Source: Oscillospiraceae bacterium (lineage in GTDB: Bacteria; Bacillota; Clostridia; Oscillospirales; Oscillospiraceae). From it: DNA of 64,000 nucleotides. The notes under the pieces are model-generated. The model ran no database searches. It was not told where the DNA came from and saw nothing but the letters and a program-made list of their open reading frames with translations. Of the stretch, positions 59,571-64,000 are shown in pieces. The stretch spans positions 1 to 64,000 of the forward strand of contig SVLX01000005.1 of NCBI GenBank assembly GCA_015067725.1. The letters are read 5' to 3'. A program made the translations under genes and the position numbers. Within the stretch, counting starts at the first letter, position 1. Every line of letters starts with the position of its first letter.

Positions 59571-60356
59571 TCAGGGGGTTGTATATTCCAGCAGGCGGTA
59601 TAGCTTTTGGGAAAACCGCCCGGCATACAGGTGCTTGAACATGATTCTCTCCATGCCATGCAATTGGCAGATGTCGCTCTCCGGTGTCATGGGGTGTTCC
59701 CGGAGGAAAGATAGTCCCGACTCCTGTAGTCTCAGTGGGTCATCCAGATCATAGACCGTCCGAACACCCACCTGACGGATGGGATTTCTGTACCCGGACA
59801 GTTTCGCCGCCAAGGGGGTATAGCCATCCAGCAACAGGGAGACGCCCGCAAAATGCCCGCACAGACCACGAAGCAGTCCATCCAGTTCCCCGGGGCTCAG
59901 GTACATACTGACCCCCTCCATCACCACGATTGCCCGCCCGGTCTCCGGAATCTGCTCCAGCCAGTCCGGTTGACGCAAATCCCCGGCCAGCATACGGTAG
60001 TTGTCCCGCTCCCGGTAGTGGGTTTTTCTCGCCGCAATGACCTGCGGGAAGTCCACATCATACCACCGCCGTCCCTCCCCATTCACCCGGAGCACACGGC
60101 TGTCCATGCCGCACCCCAGATGGAGGACAACTGCATCCGGGTATTCTTTCTGCCGGGCCAGCACCCAACGGTCAAATACCGCCGCCCGGATGCCCATATA
60201 GTACGCCAGCCATTTGGATTTTGCCTTTCCCCGGAGTTTGATGCCCTCCGCCGCCCAGATTGCTTCTGCTTTTTTGTCCCGGAGGAACAGTCCCCTCCGG
60301 CTCACATAGGCCTTGCCATAGAGGGGAATATACAGGGTTTTGTTTACCTCGTTCAT
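59571..60356 (-). CDS. Class I SAM-dependent methyltransferase (LCM/Tcmp-like)
   Basis: Product of 261 aa. VLHLGCGMDSRVLRVNGEGRRWYDVDFPQVIAARKTHY in pieces is the SAM site of the leucine-carboxyl-methyltransferase/TcmP family, with the characteristic D-x-D-F-P. EGVSMYLSPGELDGLLRGL is the second conserved block. TcmP-like proteins methylate polyketides or carboxylates; substrate here unknown. Family members of this type are frequent in gut Clostridia as single genes. Confidence 0.85.
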   Translation of the reverse strand: MNEVNKTLYIPLYGKAYVSRRGLFLRDKKAEAIWAAEGIKLRGKAKSKWLAYYMGIRAAVFDRWVLARQKEYPDAVVLHLGCGMDSRVLRVNGEGRRWYDVDFPQVIAARKTHYRERDNYRMLAGDLRQPDWLEQIPETGRAIVVMEGVSMYLSPGELDGLLRGLCGHFAGVSLLLDGYTPLAAKLSGYRNPIRQVGVRTVYDLDDPLRLQESGLSFLREHPMTPESDICQLHGMERIMFKHLYAGRFSQKLYRLLEYTTP

Positions 60357-60436
60357 GTTATCACCTGCAAGTTGGAGGGGTTGTCTCCGGTGGTTATGGG
60401 TACAATGGGTTTATTCCCGGCGACTGCAATGCAACC

Positions 60437-60499
60437 CCGGAACAGCCGCTGACCATTTGGGAAGGTGATGCTCTCCATTTCCTCCCGGCTTATGTTCCG
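60437..60499 (-). repeat. Duplicated fragment of the tatD 3' end
   Basis: 63 bp match 60987-61049 at 60 positions. In translation: NISREEMESITFPNGQRLFR against NISREEMEDITFQNGQRLFR in TatD. The copy is not part of any gene and lies beyond the small membrane-protein gene. Confidence 0.9.
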
Positions 60500-60528
60500 G
60501 ATATTTACCCGGTGCGGGTTGTTCCGCT

Positions 60529-60957
60529 TTATCCGGCAATCACGGTGTGCATCAGGTATATCACATAAAGCCCACCAGAGAAAAACAGCAGCCCCAGCAC
60601 CCATTCTTTTGTCCCCCGAAACCTGTCGGGATATGCCCGCCCCGGAAACCACTTGACATAGACCATAACCGCCTTGGGGAGCAGGCGGTGCTTGCCCTGA
60701 GACCCACGCCCGGAATATCGGTATGCTCTTCCATTGACGGTATAGGTGTATGCGTATCTCGTAATCATGACCGGTCGGCGGTCCAGGGTTCTGATTGTGC
60801 GGCCGTATTTGGTGCGGGCAATGTTTCTGGTTATACCCTTGGCCAGTGTTCCCGTGGTTGTGGTCAGGCATCGGGGAAAAAGCCCCAAAATCCCAATCAT
60901 CAGATTCCACAGACCCAGTAGCAACATCCCAACACCAATCACATGGTAAGCAACCAT
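60529..60957 (-). CDS. Small membrane protein (DUF3592-like)
   Basis: Product of 142 aa. Two membrane helices (about 5-28 and 118-138) flank a domain with KYGRTIRTLDRRPVMITRYAYTYTVNGRAYRYSGRG in pieces and VKWFPGRAYPDRF, the layout of DUF3592-type proteins (V-x-Y-x-P..P). It starts 17 bp after the tatD stop. It is bracketed by direct repeats of the tatD tail, so it may have been inserted with a target duplication. Confidence 0.6.
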   Translation of the reverse strand: MVAYHVIGVGMLLLGLWNLMIGILGLFPRCLTTTTGTLAKGITRNIARTKYGRTIRTLDRRPVMITRYAYTYTVNGRAYRYSGRGSQGKHRLLPKAVMVYVKWFPGRAYPDRFRGTKEWVLGLLFFSGGLYVIYLMHTVIAG

Positions 60958-60974
60958 TTCCTGTGCGCCTCTCT

Positions 60975-61751
60975 TTAACCGCAAATCCGGAACAGCCGCT
61001 GACCATTTTGGAAGGTGATGTCCTCCATTTCCTCCCGGCTTATGTTCCGCAGTTCTGCCAGCTTTTCTGCCATGCGGTAGAGGTAGCCGGGGTCGTTGCG
61101 TCTGCCCCGGAAAGGTTCGGGTGCCATATAGGGGCAGTCAGTCTCCACCACCATCCGCTCCATGGGGATGGTCAGGGCAGTTTCCACCAGTTTCCGGGCA
61201 TTTTTGAAGGTAATGACCCCGGTAAAGCCGATATACCAGCCCTTGCGCACCAGTTCTTTGGCCATTTCCGCAGACCCGGCATAGCAGTGGAATACCCCGG
61301 TGACCTGGGGGAATTCGGCCAGGACCTTCAGCGTGTCCTCCGCCGCCTCCCGCATATGGATAATCACCGGCAGGTCCAGTTCTTTCGCCAACGCCATTTG
61401 CTTGCGGAAGCAGAGGATTTGCTGTTCTCTTGGGATGTCCTCATAGTGGTAGTCCAGACCAATTTCCCCGATGGCTTTGACCTTGTCTTCCCGTTTCGCC
61501 AAATCATAATACAACGACAGCACATCATCGCCAATGTTGTCGGCGGCATCGGGGTGAGAGCCCACAGCGGCATAAATCCAATGGTTCTCCCGGGACAGCT
61601 TCACCGCCGCCAGAGAAGAAGCCACATCACAGCCCGGGTCCATCAGCAGGCCGATTCCCGCCTCCGGCAGAGACTTCAGCAGTTCCTCCCGGTCGGCATC
61701 AAAACGATGGGCATCCAAATGGGCATGGGTATCAAAAAGCATAACATTCAT
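60975..61751 (-). CDS. tatD: TatD-family metal-dependent deoxyribonuclease
   Basis: Product of 258 aa. MLFDTHAHLDAHRF (HxH metal site), IGEIGLDYHYE, VIIHMREAAEDTL, GVFHCYAG and VVETDCPYMAPEPFRG are all diagnostic of TatD/YcfH, a TIM-barrel DNase with 3'-5' exonuclease activity. The start at 61751 follows AAAGG; ATG at 61742 is an alternative. The 3' end is duplicated at 60437-60499. Confidence 0.95.
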   Translation of the reverse strand: MNVMLFDTHAHLDAHRFDADREELLKSLPEAGIGLLMDPGCDVASSLAAVKLSRENHWIYAAVGSHPDAADNIGDDVLSLYYDLAKREDKVKAIGEIGLDYHYEDIPREQQILCFRKQMALAKELDLPVIIHMREAAEDTLKVLAEFPQVTGVFHCYAGSAEMAKELVRKGWYIGFTGVITFKNARKLVETALTIPMERMVVETDCPYMAPEPFRGRRNDPGYLYRMAEKLAELRNISREEMEDITFQNGQRLFRICG

Positions 61752-61785
61752 CCTTTCTCAATATCGCACCGGGGCTGGGCTGGGC

Positions 61786-62037
61786 CAGTTATGATGCCTT
61801 TGGCAGTTATGGTGCCTTTGGCAGTTATGGTGCTTCGCAGTTATGATTCCCCTGCGGGGAAGTGATATTTAGGGGAGGTTGCCCGCATACCTTCCGGCGA
61901 ATTTGTACGGCTATTTGTCGATAGTCGTAGGGGCGGGTCATGACCCGCCCGGCAGTACAGGCTTTCCGCAAGCGAAAACCTCCCGGCGAATCCGCACCGC
62001 CTACCAATGCGCGTCAGGGATGCCGCGCGCTACGGGC
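61786..62037 (+). repeat. Interspersed repeat family B, copy 3
   Basis: Three 18-bp units (cagttatgatgcctttgg type), the CCCCTGCGGGG hairpin, ttaggggaggttgcccg, GGGGCGGGTCATGACCCGCCC, gcgaatccgca and gcgcgctacggg. Full-length like copy 1. The region 61752-62237 contains no gene. Confidence 0.92.
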
Positions 62038-62240
62038 GTAGTGGGGACGATATGCGTTCATTGGCACTCCCCGATTGCGGAACACGGAACCGCCAATTGA
62101 GTTCCCTGCGAATGATGGGCAGGCCGTGGATTTATCGGCAGTCCGCCAGCGGGGTCAGCATAGTATTCATTGGGTATATTGTACCGCAAAAGGGGCTTTC
62201 CCGCAAGAGCGAGAGTTGTTTTTTTCGCCAATCAGGAAAA

Positions 62241-62267
62241 CCCCCGGCCACCAATGGCAGCCGGGGG
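62241..62267 (-). terminator. Terminator of the lipoprotein gene
   Basis: CCCCCGGC pairs with GCCGGGGG; on the minus strand TTTTCC follows. Confidence 0.75.
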
Positions 62268-62282
62268 AGGTCGGGTTGGGGA

Positions 62283-63080
62283 TTATTCGCTGATGGGATT
62301 CACGATGGTAATCATTTCCTTGGCCATTTCTTCGGTAATGACCAGATCGCCCAGCAGGTCGTAGTAGGTGTCTTCGCCGAGGGCTTCAATCATGTCTTCC
62401 CGGTAATTCCACATATCCCACCAATCTTCCCAGAACTCAGGGATGACAAAGACATAGGTATAATCCTCATCCTTGCCCAGATATCCTCTGGGGTCATAGG
62501 CCACATTGGTGACATCGTTGGGAATGCCCAGGATTCTGATCACATAGTTCACGCCAACATGGTTTGCCAGTGCGCCATGGTCCACATCCTCAGGGGCAAT
62601 ATTTTCCTGATGTGCAATCCAGGCACGGATCAACGCTTCACCGGAAATATCTGCCCTCCAGTAGTAATCTTCGCTGCCCCTGTGCCATACGATGGCCAAA
62701 TCATCCATCCAACCTTCCGGGAAAGTAATGGTCAGCCCGCCGCCGGGCAGAGTGACGGTATTGCTCTGTCCGACATAACCATAGCGATAGTGCTCTCCCA
62801 CATCCCCGCTCCACTGCTCGAATTCGCACGCAGCCAGAGTTTCCGGAGACAACGCCACCCCATAGGGGCCGGGATTCAGATTGCCGTCGGTGGTGACGTC
62901 GGTGGTTTCCGGTGGTTCGGTGGCTTCGGTGGACACCGTGGGTTCTGTTGCATCCGTCTGCAGTGCGGTGCTTTCGGTGGGCTGGGTCGTGGGCGTGTCG
63001 TTATTCGGGTTGGAAGCAGCACAGCCGAAGACAGGCACGAGCATCAGAATCGCCAGAGTAAGGGCAAAAAGTTTCTTCAT
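62283..63080 (-). CDS. Predicted lipoprotein, unknown function
   Basis: Product of 265 aa. Signal peptide with lipobox VFGC (Cys about 20), then a Thr/Glu/Pro linker (about 22-65) and a C-terminal domain with aromatic-rich segments TVTLPGGGLTITFPEGWMDDLAIV, EFWEDWWDMWNYREDM. Related low-complexity linkers occur in the lipoprotein at 32257. No family recognised. GGAGGAAA precedes the ATG. Confidence 0.65.
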   Translation of the reverse strand: MKKLFALTLAILMLVPVFGCAASNPNNDTPTTQPTESTALQTDATEPTVSTEATEPPETTDVTTDGNLNPGPYGVALSPETLAACEFEQWSGDVGEHYRYGYVGQSNTVTLPGGGLTITFPEGWMDDLAIVWHRGSEDYYWRADISGEALIRAWIAHQENIAPEDVDHGALANHVGVNYVIRILGIPNDVTNVAYDPRGYLGKDEDYTYVFVIPEFWEDWWDMWNYREDMIEALGEDTYYDLLGDLVITEEMAKEMITIVNPISE

Positions 63081-63284
63081 GGGTGTTTCCTCCAATCAAT
63101 ATATTTCCACTCCCAGCTTTGGTGTGGTGGCTACATTATACCACCAAACCCCGCTTTCTGTCAATCGTGATAATGAACAAAACTTTATCCTCCGTCTTGT
63201 GAATATTAACTAAATGTAGCCCCGCACATTTTCCCTCATGTCCACGCCCACATAGACCGGCAGAAAATTTTTCCACTCCCTCAG

Positions 63285-63314
63285 GTTTATCCTGCCATCC
63301 CCCCGGGCATAATG
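63285..63314 (+). promoter_or_regulatory. Candidate sigma-F/G-like promoter of the SpoIIQ-like gene
   Basis: GTTTA (63285-63289), a 15-bp spacer and GGGCATAATG (63305-63314) approximate the forespore sigma-F pattern (GYWTA, about 15, GGNNANANTW). The -10 box has two mismatches and the start codon is only 21 bp away, so the leader would be very short. Confidence 0.4.
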
Positions 63315-63334
63315 ACCCCGGAGGTGTATTACCC

Positions 63335-64000
63335 ATGAACAATGACAAACGCAAGAAAACCTGGAGCGGCACAAAGGCCCGGGGCTACTACATCGCCCTT
63401 GGTCTGTGCGCCATCGCAATCGCCATCGCCGGATTGGTCTACTACCAGTCCCCGGAAGAAGTCCCCGCGGTCAGGGAGGACACGGTGCCCATCCATGTGA
63501 CGGCAAAAGAGCCCCAGCAGGATTTCATTTCCGTCATCGGCACAGAGCCCAAAGATGACACCACCGCTCCCCCCACCGACCCCACCAGGCCCATGGAAAC
63601 CCAGCCCAAACCCATCCGGACCATGTGGCCCATTGAAGGAGAGGTGGTGGCGGTCTTTGCCGCAGACAAACTGACCTATAACCAGACCACCCAGGATTGG
63701 CGGGTACACCACGGCATTGACCTCTCCGCCCAGGAGGGAGCAGAGGTAAAAGCCGCCGCTGACGGCACGGTCTATGCCGTCTATACCGATCAGGTGATGG
63801 GCACCACAGTGGTCATTCAGCACGAGGGTGGCTATATGACCACCTATGCCAGTCTTTCTGAGGAAGTGACCGTCACCGAGGGACAGCAGGTCGCCATGGG
63901 GCAGGTTATCGGTACCGTCGGACAGTCCTGCCTGACGGAAAAGGCACTGGGTCCCCATGTCCACTTCAGCGTCACCTGCAACGATGTGCTGGTCGACCCG
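63335..64000 (+). CDS. spoIIQ: M23 metallopeptidase-domain protein, SpoIIQ-like (partial)
   Basis: The first 222 codons are visible; the gene runs off the right edge. One N-terminal membrane helix (about 15-40), a Pro/Thr linker, then a LytM/M23 domain with WRVHHGIDLSAQEGAEVKAAADG and GPHVHFSVTCN, so the HxxxD and HxH zinc ligands are kept. SpoIIQ in many Clostridia retains this site, unlike B. subtilis. It would lie in the forespore membrane and pair with SpoIIIAH during engulfment. The name is inferred from layout and from Spo0A in the same genome. GGAGGTG precedes the ATG. Confidence 0.6.
   Translation, partial: MNNDKRKKTWSGTKARGYYIALGLCAIAIAIAGLVYYQSPEEVPAVREDTVPIHVTAKEPQQDFISVIGTEPKDDTTAPPTDPTRPMETQPKPIRTMWPIEGEVVAVFAADKLTYNQTTQDWRVHHGIDLSAQEGAEVKAAADGTVYAVYTDQVMGTTVVIQHEGGYMTTYASLSEEVTVTEGQQVAMGQVIGTVGQSCLTEKALGPHVHFSVTCNDVLVDP

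Noticed and set aside
58125..59603. 492-codon plus-strand open frame opposite rlmD
   Set aside because: Antisense shadow; the opposite strand carries complete RlmD motifs.

Overview
The window looks like a chromosomal segment of a GC-rich (by eye in the upper 50s percent), spore-forming Clostridia, most likely an Oscillospiraceae/Ruminococcaceae-type gut anaerobe. The evidence is a Spo0A master sporulation regulator, a SpoIIQ-like M23 protein at the right edge, a complete six-gene Rnf ferredoxin:NAD+ oxidoreductase, oxygen-sensitive two-subunit fumarase, citrate lyase, a RemB/DUF370 protein, strong AGGAGG ribosome sites and sigma-A promoters with 17-bp spacers. No rRNA, tRNA, CRISPR array, prophage or intact insertion sequence was seen.

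Layout. 1-7.6 kb: tail of a sortase-type surface protein with Glu-Pro-Ser/Thr repeats, a CarD-like regulator, two membrane proteins (DUF2207 and DUF3810), rsmG, a HutD-like protein, an acyl-ACP thioesterase and a P-loop kinase. 7.6-12.3 kb: a scar zone with a type I restriction specificity-subunit remnant, an ABC-F ribosome-protection-type gene behind a promoter and terminator-like attenuator, a block of GC-rich interspersed repeats, a FliB-like Cys-cluster protein and a decayed DUF262/HNH restriction-like gene. 12.3-20.7 kb (all minus strand): plsC, spo0A, a serine recombinase, an acyltransferase / ECF sigma / anti-sigma unit, a thioesterase and a GntR-ABC operon. 20.7-26.4 kb: repeats, then rnfCDGEAB. 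26.4-33.3 kb (plus strand): pssA-psd phosphatidylethanolamine synthesis, a YiiX-like papain-fold protein, lipoproteins, and an ECF sigma factor overlapping a membrane-anchored serpin. 33.3-42.4 kb (minus strand): a TPP-riboswitch thiamine-precursor transport operon, a citDEF plus fumarase operon, and a DUF4143 ATPase. 42.5-47.1 kb (minus strand): a carbohydrate-type ABC importer with an unusually large binding protein and an SH3 protein. 47.5-54 kb (plus strand): a YibE/F exporter-like protein, remB, repeats, a HAD phosphatase, and a fused esterase-acyltransferase followed by a DUF6320 protein and a GNAT. 54-63.1 kb (minus strand): mixed accessory genes, including a lower-GC island, then rlmD, a methyltransferase and tatD. 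The window ends inside the SpoIIQ-like gene.

How the genes fit together. The metabolic core is strictly anaerobic: citrate is split to acetate and oxaloacetate, fumarase links malate and fumarate, and Rnf couples reduced ferredoxin to NAD+ and an ion gradient. The most interesting unit is the ECF sigma / serpin pair at 30143-32114. The protein occupying the anti-sigma position has a short cytosolic segment, one membrane helix and a full serpin domain with an inhibitory-type hinge, which suggests a protease-sensing sigma switch. Two families of interspersed repeats (one with 18-bp tandem units and a palindromic core, the other rich in GC hairpins) sit in most large intergenic gaps, and one appears to have rewritten the 3' end of remB.
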